A stretch of 64,000 nucleotides of DNA from Streptomyces sp. NBC_01551 (GCF_026339935.1 NZ_JAPEPX010000001.1:3486001-3550000), one strand, 5' to 3'. Positions 16,385-23,664 are shown, numbered from the stretch's first letter. Notes: generated by a model not told the origin, from the letters alone. Made by a program: numbers and translations.

Positions 16385-17284
16385 ATGACGGACCCCGCGG
16401 ACCCCGCAGTCGAACGGGACGCCGCCGAGGCCGCCTCGGCCTTCTCCCACCCGCCGGTCCGGCCCGACGCCAGCGCCGCGTACGGGGAGCACCCCGACCA
16501 GGTGGTGGACTTCTACGCCCCGCGCGGCGAGACCACCCACGAGCTGGGGTCGGCCCCGCTGGTGGTCGTCCTGCACGGCGGCGCGTGGCGGGCCCCGTAC
16601 GACCGCCAGCACGTCACCCCCTTCGCGGATTTCCTGGCCCGGCGGGGTTTCGCCGTCGCCAATGTCGAGTACCGGCGCGGGAGTTCCCTGCCGCACCAGG
16701 GGGGCGAGGGGCCGGTGGCGGGGCGCTGGCCCGAGACCTTCGACGATGTCGCCGCCGCCATGGACGCGCTCCCCGGGCTGGCGGGGAGCGCGCTGCCGCA
16801 GGCGGATGTACGGAGGGTCGTGGTGACGGGCCACTCCGCCGGCGGCCACCTCGCCCTGTGGGCGGCCGCCCGGCACGTCCTCCCGGCCGACGCTCCCGCC
16901 GGCTGGAGGCTGCCTTCCCCGCCGCAGCTGCGCGGCGTGGTGGCGCTGGCCCCCATCGCGGACTTCGCGGTGGCGGAGGATCTGGGAGTGTGTGGCGGGG
17001 CGTCGGCGCAGTTGCTCGGCGGGAAGGAGTACTTCGCCGGGCGCCTGCCGTACGCCGATCCGGCGGCGTTGCTGCCGACGGGGATCGCGACGGCGCTGGT
17101 GCAGGGGCGGGACGACATCGTGGTCCCGGAGCAGGTCGCGGAGTCGTACGTTGCTGCCGCCGCTCAGGCGGGCGAGCTGGTCGGGCTGACGCTGCTGGAC
17201 GGGGTCGGGCACTTCCCGCTGATCGACCCGGCGGCGGATGCCTGCGCGGTGGTTTCCGAGGAGATCTCGCAGCTGGCCTGGTAG
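16385..17284 (+). CDS. alpha/beta hydrolase, probable kynurenine formamidase
   Basis: This 299-residue serine hydrolase has LHGGAW (about residues 63-68), matching the HGGxW oxyanion motif of kynurenine formamidases. The nucleophile elbow GHSAGGH lies near residue 148, QGRDDIVVP carries the likely acid residue, and GVGHFPL has the catalytic histidine. From its position after dioxygenase and kynureninase it most likely hydrolyses N-formylkynurenine to kynurenine. That would complete tryptophan to anthranilate within three neighbouring genes. GAGAGGTTGAG precedes the ATG. Its last 121 bp overlap, tail to tail, the reading frame on the other strand. A general esterase cannot be excluded. Confidence 0.82.
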   Translation: MTDPADPAVERDAAEAASAFSHPPVRPDASAAYGEHPDQVVDFYAPRGETTHELGSAPLVVVLHGGAWRAPYDRQHVTPFADFLARRGFAVANVEYRRGSSLPHQGGEGPVAGRWPETFDDVAAAMDALPGLAGSALPQADVRRVVVTGHSAGGHLALWAAARHVLPADAPAGWRLPSPPQLRGVVALAPIADFAVAEDLGVCGGASAQLLGGKEYFAGRLPYADPAALLPTGIATALVQGRDDIVVPEQVAESYVAAAAQAGELVGLTLLDGVGHFPLIDPAADACAVVSEEISQLAW

Positions 17285-17694
17285 AGGCAGGCGGCGCGGT
17301 GGAGGAGGAGGGCGTGGACGAAGCGGTCTTCGGAGGTGGGCCTGCTCCTCCAGGTCAGCGGCCAGGACCCTTCCAGCGCGGGGATCGGGATGTACGTCTG
17401 CCGGCGCGGGCCTGAGGTCAGCCGGGTGAATCCGGGGGGCCAGATCCGGTACGCGGCGCTGCCGACCGGGATCAGGAAGTAGACCGGCCGCCTGCCGTTG
17501 CTCTGCGTGAGGATCGGGCCGGGGTCACCGCCCGTGAGCGTGACGAGGAGATCGGCGAGGTTCTGTCCGGTGTCACCGTCCACACGTAGAGCGTCAAATT
17601 GCACTCCTGCCTTGCGGATTCCGATGCCTGTTGCTGGAACCCAGCTGGGGACAGGGGAGTTGGGGGTGAGCGGGCGGTGACTTTCGGTGTTCAT
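17164..17694 (-). CDS. hypothetical protein of the Xre/DUF397-associated type
   Basis: The frame encodes 176 residues from ATG 17694 (MNTESHRPLTP). The core resembles Streptomyces proteins found next to Xre/DUF5753 and DUF397 genes: VPATGIGIRKAGVQFDALRV, PVYFLIPVGSAAYRIWPPG, TYIPIPALEG, PLTWRSRP and HALLLHRAACLYQA. I know no function for the family. Its relatives usually stop soon after the last motif. Here about 35 further residues run antisense through the 3' end of the hydrolase gene, so the original stop has probably been lost or moved. It diverges from the Xre gene, with 120 bp between the starts. Confidence 0.6.
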   Translation of the reverse strand: MNTESHRPLTPNSPVPSWVPATGIGIRKAGVQFDALRVDGDTGQNLADLLVTLTGGDPGPILTQSNGRRPVYFLIPVGSAAYRIWPPGFTRLTSGPRRQTYIPIPALEGSWPLTWRSRPTSEDRFVHALLLHRAACLYQASCEISSETTAQASAAGSISGKCPTPSSSVSPTSSPA

Positions 17695-17814
17695 GGGACC
17701 AGCTTGAAGGTTCAGGTCTACCGTTTTCCAGAGCGTGGGCTCTACTGCCGAATCGGTAGGGTTTCGGGCCCCGCTGGTTGATTCTGGTTGAGTCCGGTTG
17801 AGTGGGGTGAGCCC

Positions 17815-18651
17815 GTGGCGAAGGCGGCCAACAAGGTGTCGGCGGGTGGGGTGGCGCGGCTCGTGTCCCACCTGGTGAGGGCGTTCCGGGAGCGGGAACG
17901 GCTGACCCAGAAGGAGCTGGGGGCGATGATCGGCTACTCGGCGGCGGCGATCAGCGCCCTGGAGACGGGGGCGCAGCCGCCGAGCGACGACATGCTGGTC
18001 AAGCTTGAGGCCGTCATCGGGGACGGGATGGGGGTGTTCGAGCTGGCGCGGGAGCTGCTTTTACTGGAGAAGTATCCGGTGCGCTTCCGGCAGTTCTCCC
18101 AGCTGGAGGCGACGGCGTTCGCCATCTCCTCGTATGAGACCCACGTGGTGGATGGCCTCTTTCAGACCGAGGACTACGCCCGGGCGCTGATCCGTGGCGG
18201 CTATCCGCCAGTGTCGGAGGCAAAGGTCGAGGAGCTGGTCGAGGCGCGGATGGTCCGCAAAGCGCTCTTCGATCGCGACCCGATGGCGATGATCGAGCTG
18301 ATCCTCGACGAGTCCGTCCTGCTGAGGCCCTTCGGCTCGTGGGAGATCCATCGCGGACAGCTGCGGTCCCTCGTCAAGGATGCCCAGCGCGTCAACGTCA
18401 CCGTGCAGGTCCTGCCCTTGGAACGCGGCCTGAAGGGCTCCTATGCGGGAGACCGCGGTGCCATGAAGCTGGTGGAGACGAAGGACCACGACCACGTGGT
18501 CTACATGGAAATCGAGGACGAGAGCATCCTCGTGAGCAACCGGGCCACGGTGTCCGGACTGGCCCATCGGTATGCGAAGATCCGCGCACAGGCCCTCAGC
18601 CCGGACGAATCCCTGGGCCTCATCGAGCGGTTGGCGGGAGAACCGAAATGA
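17815..18651 (+). CDS. Xre-family regulator with DUF5753 domain, contains a TTA codon
   Basis: This 278-residue protein has a helix-turn-helix at about residues 15-70 (RERERLTQKELGAMIGYSAAAISALETG) and a C-terminal DUF5753 domain at about 90-270 (VVDGLFQTEDYARALI, AMIELILDESVLLRPFG, NVTVQVLPLERG). That is the architecture of WhiJ-like Streptomyces regulators. GTG 17815 was chosen because GGGGTGAG lies just upstream. Leucine codon 83 is TTA (18061-18063), the codon read only by the developmental tRNA BldA, so expression should depend on bldA. The stop overlaps the DUF397 start as ATGA. The partner is probably the DUF397 protein; the operator is unknown. Confidence 0.88.
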   Translation: MAKAANKVSAGGVARLVSHLVRAFRERERLTQKELGAMIGYSAAAISALETGAQPPSDDMLVKLEAVIGDGMGVFELARELLLLEKYPVRFRQFSQLEATAFAISSYETHVVDGLFQTEDYARALIRGGYPPVSEAKVEELVEARMVRKALFDRDPMAMIELILDESVLLRPFGSWEIHRGQLRSLVKDAQRVNVTVQVLPLERGLKGSYAGDRGAMKLVETKDHDHVVYMEIEDESILVSNRATVSGLAHRYAKIRAQALSPDESLGLIERLAGEPK

Positions 18652-18890
18652 GCACCAGCACCCTGCGGTGGTTCAAGTCGAGCTACAGCGACAGCGGCGG
18701 CGCTGACTGCGTCGAGGTGGCCTACGACTGGCACAAGTCGAGCCACAGCGACAGCGGCGGCGGCAACTGCGTCGAGGTGGCGAGCTGCCCGCACGCCGTG
18801 CACGTGCGGGACTCCAAGGCCCTCGGCCCCACGTTCGCGGTAGCGCCAACGGCCTGGGCGGACTTCGCCGGCTGGGCCGCGCACGCCTGA
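18648..18890 (+). CDS. DUF397 protein with internally duplicated N-terminal half
   Basis: This 80-residue protein is coupled to the Xre gene by an ATGA overlap. DUF397 proteins normally carry one W-K-SS-S-GG-CVEVA motif. Here it occurs twice in a row (WFKSSYSDSGGADCVEVA, then WHKSSHSDSGGGNCVEVA), encoded by two tandem 60-bp units at about 18669-18788 that differ at few bases. The usual VRDSKALGPTFAVAP core and the WADFAGW end follow. From the literature as I recall it, Xre/DUF397 pairs such as WhiJ-type and Scr1/Scr2 of S. coelicolor affect development and antibiotic production, with the two proteins acting together. Confidence 0.85.
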   Translation: MSTSTLRWFKSSYSDSGGADCVEVAYDWHKSSHSDSGGGNCVEVASCPHAVHVRDSKALGPTFAVAPTAWADFAGWAAHA

Positions 18891-18897
18891 CCGGGTC

Positions 18898-19638
18898 CTA
18901 TCTGCCGGGGCCCGGCAGCGCGGTGCGCAGGTCGGTGATTTCGTAGCCCTCGGAGTGGAGCAGGGCGATGATGTCCGGGAGGGCGAGGGCGTCGATGACG
19001 TCCGCGCCCGTGTTCTGCGTGCCCACGTGCATCTGCACGATCTGGCCCGGGGTCAGGGTGTCGGCGACGCGGGAGACGGCCTCCTTGACGGTCATGCCGC
19101 CCTCGGTGCCGAGGTAGCCCTTGGTGTCGAGGGTGAATTCGACGTTGGTCCAACCGCGTGCGTTGGCGGCGGCGATGCCCTGTTCCGTGACTTCGCTGTA
19201 CGGGAAGCGGAAGAACGGGGCCGGGGCGGCGCCGCTCCCGGTGCGGATCGCCCGGTCGGCCCGGTCCATCTCCTGCTCGGCCTCGCGGAGCGTGATGTCG
19301 CGGAAGTGGGGGTGGGTGTGGGAGTGGTTGCCGATCCCGTGGCCGGCGGCGGTGATGTCGCGCAGGGCTTGGGGGTGGGCCTCGGCGAACTCTCCCGTGA
19401 CGAAGAAGGTCGCGGGGGCGCGGCGGCCGCGCAGGGTGGCGAGGACGTCCGCGAGGCCGTCCTCGTTCCAGGCGGCGTTGAAGGTGAGGGCCGCGACGCG
19501 CCGGTCGGTGGGGATGCGGCGGACCTCCTCACCGTCGAGTTCACCCGCGGCGGCGGCGGCGGACGGGGCGGCGGTCGAGGCCAGCAGGGCGGTGAGGCCG
19601 AGGAGCGCGGCGCGGCGCGTGAGGGGGTTCGAGTGCAC
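18898..19638 (-). CDS. secreted polysaccharide-deacetylase-fold protein with altered metal site
   Basis: From GTG 19638 the protein has 246 residues. It starts with a twin-arginine-type signal (NPLTRRAALLGLTALLAS, predicted cleavage near APSAAAA). The NodB-like domain covers about residues 45-235. Motif 2 is intact (GNHSHTHPHF) and motif 3 is present (FFRFPYSEV). Motif 1, normally TFDDG with the catalytic-base and metal-binding aspartates, reads TFNAAW. Both aspartates are therefore replaced, which argues against classical deacetylation or implies a modified mechanism. It may bind or process peptidoglycan or chitin-like glycans outside the cell. The longer open frame upstream to 19962 has no plausible start. 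The next genes are unrelated. Confidence 0.82.
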   Translation of the reverse strand: MHSNPLTRRAALLGLTALLASTAAPSAAAAAGELDGEEVRRIPTDRRVAALTFNAAWNEDGLADVLATLRGRRAPATFFVTGEFAEAHPQALRDITAAGHGIGNHSHTHPHFRDITLREAEQEMDRADRAIRTGSGAAPAPFFRFPYSEVTEQGIAAANARGWTNVEFTLDTKGYLGTEGGMTVKEAVSRVADTLTPGQIVQMHVGTQNTGADVIDALALPDIIALLHSEGYEITDLRTALPGPGR

Positions 19639-19807
19639 AGGGTCGATCGTGTCGCGGCCCGGGAGCCGGCCCCCGAACCCGGCCGGGACGCGCCGAGCGC
19701 GCTCGCCCGTTCGGGGGCGGGGAGGGGCGGGGTTCCCGTACCCGGGATCGCGCAGGACCCCCGGGGGCCCGGCCAGTCCGAGTGTTCTCCCGGGTCGGCG
19801 GCCGGCC

Positions 19808-19999
19808 TCAAGGGCGCTCCCTCCGGTCGCGTCGCTACGCGATGGCCTTCGGCCACCCTTGACCCCGACCACCGCCCCGGAACGACACAGACTGTCCGGG
19901 CCCCCGGGGGAGGCGGGCAGGGCGCACCGCCCGTCCGTTCCGTCCGCCGTCCCCTTTCGCACCCTTTCGCGGTGCGCGCGACCGATCGCTACGCGCTCC
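19808..19999 (-). repeat. dispersed intergenic repeat, copy 1 (inverted relative to copy 2)
   Basis: The gene-free stretch 19639-20202 (564 bp) contains this element. Reading the minus strand, GGAGCGCGTAGCGATC (19983-19998) is followed about 122 bp later by a 53-bp block (19860 back to 19808) that starts AAGGGTGGCCG and ends CGCCCTTGA. The 53-bp block is identical at 48 positions to 21829-21881. The order and spacing of both blocks match copy 2, but the orientation is opposite. No reading frame in it looks real. Confidence 0.7.
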
Positions 20000-20202
20000 T
20001 GTCGGCTTGGCGTCCGCCGGCCGTCCGGGGCTGGACACAGACGTCCCGGGAGGGCCGGTTGGCGCTGTCACCGAGTAGGGACGGAATGGGGACGATTCCG
20101 TCGACGAATTGGCTTGCAGCGAGGGGAGTTGATGGGGGAAAGTTGCTGCTGCACATGATCAACAAGGCGCCCGCAAACGCGCCTGAACTCAGGGGGAAGA
20201 CA

Positions 20203-20568
20203 GTGCAGATCCGCAGGAAGATAGCGACCGCAGCCGTCACGATCGCGGTGGCGGGAACCGGCATGATCGCCGGTACCGGTTCGGCCTTCGCCGGCACCAA
20301 CGGCCAGCAGATCACGATCGACGACGCCTCCGGGCGGGCCCGGTCGGTCTACGTCCAGGGCAGCAACCAGAACGGCTCGTACGTGGGCCGGTGCTTCAAC
20401 GTCAACCCGAACTCCTCCACGTCGCTGGGCGGCTGGTGGTGGAAGAACGACGTCAGCGTGACCGCGTTCTCGTACAGCAACTGTGGTGCCGGGCGCTTCT
20501 ACTACAAGAACACCTGGATCAACACCACCCAGAGCTGGGGCGACTACCAGGTCGTCTCGGTTCACTGA
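20203..20568 (+). CDS. small secreted protein
   Basis: From GTG 20203 the protein has 121 residues. A Sec signal peptide (VQIRRKIATAAVTIAVAGTG, predicted cleavage after SAFA near residue 32) precedes a mature domain of about 90 residues. The mature part is rich in Asn, Ser, Trp and Tyr, with WWWKNDVSVTAFSY and two cysteines (RCFNVNP, SNCGAG) that could pair. The composition and beta-strand pattern suggest a small extracellular beta protein. I do not recognise the family. AGGGGGAAG precedes the start. A 12-bp-stem terminator follows the gene directly, so it is a single-gene transcript. Confidence 0.78.
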   Translation: MQIRRKIATAAVTIAVAGTGMIAGTGSAFAGTNGQQITIDDASGRARSVYVQGSNQNGSYVGRCFNVNPNSSTSLGGWWWKNDVSVTAFSYSNCGAGRFYYKNTWINTTQSWGDYQVVSVH

Positions 20569-20576
20569 TCCCCTGC

Positions 20577-20602
20577 GCCCCGGCCGTGACCACGGCCGGG
20601 GC
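20577..20602 (+). terminator. terminator after the small secreted protein gene
   Basis: GCCCCGGCCGTG and CACGGCCGGGGC form a perfect 12-bp stem around AC, starting 8 bp after the stop and ending 8 bp before the stop of the convergent GlcG-type gene. It can serve both strands. Confidence 0.8.
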
Positions 20603-20610
20603 GTCCGGTT

Positions 20611-21033
20611 TCATGCGGGGATGACGGCCAGACCGGCCTCCGCGATCTTCACGTCGTCCGACCAGTGGCCGCCCGAGACGCCGATCCCGCCGACGAGCCG
20701 GCCCTCGACGACGATCGGCAGCCCACCGCCGAACGTGACGAGGCGGTCGATCCCGGTCCGGGCCCCCACCGACAGCTGGGGGTCGTTCTCGGCGAACTCG
20801 TGCCAGTCGGTGGTGCTCAACCCGAAGGCGGCCGCCGTGTAGGCCTTGTCCTGGGCGATCTGGATGGTCATCAGCCCCGAGCCGTCCATCCGCGCGAACG
20901 CGCTGAGGTGGCCGGACTCGTCGACCACGGCGACGGAGAACAGCAGGTCGGTCTCCCGTGCGGCCGCGAGGGCGGCGTCGACGATGGCACGGGCCAGTTC
21001 ATTGCTGAGGGCGGGCCGAACGCGAACGGTCAC
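20611..21033 (-). CDS. GlcG/HbpS family protein (DUF336)
   Basis: This 140-residue protein matches the GlcG/HbpS fold: IVDAALAAARETDLLFSVAVVDESGHLSAFARMDG, SIQ/QIAQDKAYTAAAFGLST, FGGGLPIVVEGRLVGGIGVSGG and a final DVKIAEAG. HbpS of Streptomyces reticuli is an extracellular haem-binding redox sensor partner; this protein has no signal peptide, so it is cytoplasmic and haem binding is not established. GTG 21033 has GAGGAG upstream. It is divergent from a MarR-family regulator with 116 bp between the starts, an arrangement that suggests the regulator controls it. Confidence 0.85.
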   Translation of the reverse strand: MTVRVRPALSNELARAIVDAALAAARETDLLFSVAVVDESGHLSAFARMDGSGLMTIQIAQDKAYTAAAFGLSTTDWHEFAENDPQLSVGARTGIDRLVTFGGGLPIVVEGRLVGGIGVSGGHWSDDVKIAEAGLAVIPA

Positions 21034-21057
21034 AACAGACTCCTCGTAAAGGTGGGG

Positions 21058-21088
21058 TTCGTATGCATGCAGCTAACAGCATGCGAAT
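21058..21088. promoter_or_regulatory. candidate MarR operator between the GlcG-type and MarR genes
   Basis: Two GCATGC hexamers (21065-21070 and 21079-21084) lie in an imperfect palindrome flanked by TTCG on the left and CGAA on the right. The site is immediately upstream of the GlcG-type gene and could be bound by the divergent MarR protein. Confidence 0.45.
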
Positions 21089-21113
21089 AGCTCTACGCAA
21101 GCTGCCTGGTGTC

Positions 21114-21143
21114 TTGGCGGTTACTGGCCCCCGCTCCTACACT
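21114..21143 (+). promoter_or_regulatory. promoter of the MarR gene, leaderless
   Basis: TTGGCG (21114-21119), an 18-nt spacer and TACACT (21138-21143) lie just before ATG 21150, with 6 nt between. Transcription should begin at or next to the start codon. No ribosome binding site is present. Confidence 0.6.
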
Positions 21144-21149
21144 CGGCGC

Positions 21150-21578
21150 ATGCACTACTCCGAGCGCCTGTTGGCCCACATCAAGCAGGCCGAACGCATC
21201 ACGCAGGCCGCGAAGGAGGCCGCGGTGCGGGAGGCGGGGATCACCGCCGCGCAGCAGGCCGCGCTCGCCGTGCTCAGCGACAACCCGGGGATCAACGCGG
21301 CGGAACTCGCGCGGCGGCTCTCGGTGACCCCGCAGACGATGAACAGCCTGCTCGGCCGACTGGAGTCCCGCGGCCTGATCGCCCGCAACCCGCACCCGAT
21401 ACACGGCACGCTGATCGAGATCCGCATGACCGAGCGCGGCCGGGAGGTCTTCGCCGAAGCCGACGCCCTGGTGGCAAAGCTCGACGCCCGCCTGGCCGAG
21501 GGTCTCTCCGAAGCCGAGTCGGCCGCCGTCCGCGACCTCCTCGCCCGCATCGTCCGCAACGCCGAGTCCCAGCCCTGA
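21150..21578 (+). CDS. MarR family transcriptional regulator
   Basis: This 142-residue protein has the MarR winged helix: ITAAQQAALAVLSDNPGINAAELARRLSVTPQTMNSLLGRLESRGLIAR with the wing HPIHGTLIEIRMTERG (about residues 30-100), between N- and C-terminal dimerisation helices. ATG 21150 was chosen because a promoter ends 6 nt before it; the longer frame to 21063 crosses that promoter. The effector is unknown. The divergent GlcG-type gene is its most likely target and the palindromic GCATGC sites its likely operator. Confidence 0.9.
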   Translation: MHYSERLLAHIKQAERITQAAKEAAVREAGITAAQQAALAVLSDNPGINAAELARRLSVTPQTMNSLLGRLESRGLIARNPHPIHGTLIEIRMTERGREVFAEADALVAKLDARLAEGLSEAESAAVRDLLARIVRNAESQP

Positions 21579-21620
21579 CCGCTTCCCCGTGGACCACGGG
21601 CGATTCGCAGTCGCGATCTC

Positions 21621-21881
21621 ACGGGAGCGCGTAGCGATCGTTGGCGGCTTGTGCCCGGCCACAGCTGGTCCGCGGCCGCCGTCGCGCGGGAGCGCGTAGC
21701 GATCTGCGGCGTCACGCGTCTTCCGGCGACATGACGGGGTGCCGCCGCATGGCACACGTTCCCCCTGGGCGTCCTTTGTTGGGGCTGCCCGCCAGGCGTT
21801 CATGCCTGCCGGGCCGGCGCGGCCGGTCAAGGGTGGCCGCAGGCCATCGCGGAGCGACGCGAGCGCAGCGAGCGCCCTTGA
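21621..21881 (+). repeat. dispersed intergenic repeat, copy 2
   Basis: The gene-free stretch 21579-22063 (485 bp) holds two direct copies of GGGAGCGCGTAGCGATC (21623-21639 and 21688-21704). About 124 bp further on is the 53-bp block 21829-21881 (AAGGGTGGCCG...CGCCCTTGA). The layout mirrors copy 1 at 19808-19999 in the opposite orientation. A second small tandem repeat of CTCCGACGCCGCCCGGC lies near 21969-22003. Confidence 0.7.
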
Positions 21882-22010
21882 CGGGACGGGTCGGACCGGT
21901 GAACACCCTTGGCTGGCGGGCGGCCCCAACGCCTCGGCCGCTCGATGCGGCTCGGACGAATCCGGCCCCTCCGACGCCGCCCGGCCTCCGACGCCGCCCG
22001 GCCATACGGC

Positions 22011-22049
22011 GAAGGGGCCCGGCACACGCGTGGTGTGCCGGGCCCCTTC
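22011..22049 (-). terminator. terminator of the LAXTG surface protein gene
   Basis: A perfect 17-bp stem (GAAGGGGCCCGGCACAC and its complement) with a 5-nt loop lies 15 bp beyond the stop at 22064. Confidence 0.85.
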
Positions 22050-22063
22050 CGTGTTTGCGTGCC

Positions 22064-23374
22064 TCAGGCGCGGACGCCGCCGCGGCGGCGGGTGCCGAGC
22101 CAGGCGGCCGCGCCGCCGAGGGCGACGAGGACGGCGGCCAGGCCGGCGTAGAGGCCGGAGTTGGAGTCGGAGCCGGTGTGGGCGAGGGAGCCCGAGGCCT
22201 GGGTGGTGCCGCCTGCGGGCGCGGCGGCCGGGGAGGAGGACGCGGCCGAGGAGCCGGAGCCCGTCTGCGAGGACGTCTGGGAGGTCTGGGTGTTGGAGCC
22301 GGCCGGCTTGGCGGGCTTGGACTGCTCGGGCTTGGTGGCGGCCTGCTTGGCCGGGGCCAGCTTGAAGTCCGTGGCGGTGGTGGAGAAGGTCTTGGACCTG
22401 TTCTCCGCCAGGGCGACGTCCGCCTGAAGGGTGACAAGGGTGGGCTGGGTGACCTGCGTCTTGGGGCCGAGCTTGACCTGGAGCGCGAACGACTCGGCCG
22501 GGATCCCCTGGAAGTCCTTCTCCATGCGCGGCAGCAGGAAGGTGCCGTTGCTGTCGGCCGCGACGTCGGTCCAGTTGCCGTCGACCATCACGCGCACCTG
22601 GGTGTCCGGGTGCTTGACGTCGCCCGGGAACTTCACGGTCAGGCGGGTGACGAGGTCGGAGGTGAACGCGATGCCCTCGTGCCGGTACCAGAGCATGAGC
22701 TGCTTGCAGCGGGTCTCGTCGTTCGTGCCGTCGCAGGAGCCGTTGTTCTCGAAGTGGGTGGACAGCGTGGCCGCCGGGCCCTTCGCCGGGGTCGCCTTGA
22801 AGCCGATGGCGGCGTCGCCGCCCGGCGCCAGCTCCTTGGCCAGGGTCTTGGCGCGCAGCTCGAACATGTTGCTGTTGATCGGGAAGCTCTTGCCGAGACC
22901 GACGGTGACCTTCCACTTCAGCTTGCCGCCCGCCGGGACCTCGAAGCCCGCGGAGGCGTCCTTGCCGGCCGGGTAGAACAGGCCCTGCCAGCCGCCGTCC
23001 TGGTCGCCGATGAAGGACGCGGTGTCCGGCGCGTTGACCTCGTCCACCTTGAAGACGACGTCGTTCTTCTTGAGCGCGATCGGGCTGCCGAGGTTGCCGA
23101 GGAGCCAGGGGTGGAACGGGGCGGCCTTGTCGCTCGGGTTCGTGACCGTGAGGTCGAAGCTCTCGGTCGCACCGCCGCGGGTCAGCGGGCCGCTTGGGAT
23201 GGGGGCGCCCAGCTCGATCCGCAGCGCGGGCTTGCCGCCTTCGGCGGGCGCGGCGTAGGCCGACAGCGGCGTCAGGGCCGTACCGGCGACGGCGGCGACG
23301 GCGGCGGTGGCGGTGGCGGCCGCGGTGCGGAGGGAACGGCGGGTGGTGACGGCGGCGGAGATGCGAGCGGACAT
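22064..23374 (-). CDS. LAXTG sortase-anchored surface protein
   Basis: From ATG 23374 the protein has 436 residues. It has a Sec signal peptide (about residues 1-41, ending LSAYAAPAEGG), an extracellular region of about 310 residues with Ig-like beta segments and one CDGTNDETRC cysteine pair, a Ser/Thr/Gln/Pro-rich stalk (about 345-395) and a sorting signal. LAHTG lies at 397-401, followed by a hydrophobic helix and a basic tail TRRRGGVRA. LAXTG is the motif of Streptomyces class E sortases, which also anchor the long chaplins. It is expected to be linked covalently to peptidoglycan. No sortase gene is in the window. GGGGAG precedes the start. Confidence 0.88.
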   Translation of the reverse strand: MSARISAAVTTRRSLRTAAATATAAVAAVAGTALTPLSAYAAPAEGGKPALRIELGAPIPSGPLTRGGATESFDLTVTNPSDKAAPFHPWLLGNLGSPIALKKNDVVFKVDEVNAPDTASFIGDQDGGWQGLFYPAGKDASAGFEVPAGGKLKWKVTVGLGKSFPINSNMFELRAKTLAKELAPGGDAAIGFKATPAKGPAATLSTHFENNGSCDGTNDETRCKQLMLWYRHEGIAFTSDLVTRLTVKFPGDVKHPDTQVRVMVDGNWTDVAADSNGTFLLPRMEKDFQGIPAESFALQVKLGPKTQVTQPTLVTLQADVALAENRSKTFSTTATDFKLAPAKQAATKPEQSKPAKPAGSNTQTSQTSSQTGSGSSAASSSPAAAPAGGTTQASGSLAHTGSDSNSGLYAGLAAVLVALGGAAAWLGTRRRGGVRA

Positions 23375-23612
23375 GGTGGACTCCCCCCAAGGAATCAGCA
23401 AGGGCGTGCGGCGGAGGGCGGCAGGCCGGGCGACAGGGCAAAGCGACGGGTCGAACGAGAAGGTGTGTCGCTCTCGGCCGGTGTTTTCGTTCTTCCCCCG
23501 GGCTGCTGCGATGTGCTTATCCTCGCCCACCGACGATCTTGGAACGATCCTCTCTGTGTCACCGGACCGCAACAGCGGAAAGCGCCCTCGTAACGCCGTG
23601 ACCAGGCATGAC

Positions 23613-23645
23613 GAAGGGGTGGGGCGCGTCGCGCCCCACCCCTTC
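23613..23645 (-). terminator. terminator of purA
   Basis: GAAGGGGTGGGGCGC and its exact complement form a 15-bp stem with a 3-nt loop, starting 20 bp beyond the purA stop. It separates purA from the promoter of the LAXTG gene. Confidence 0.85.
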
Positions 23646-23664
23646 GACCGCTTCGCAGCGGGTC

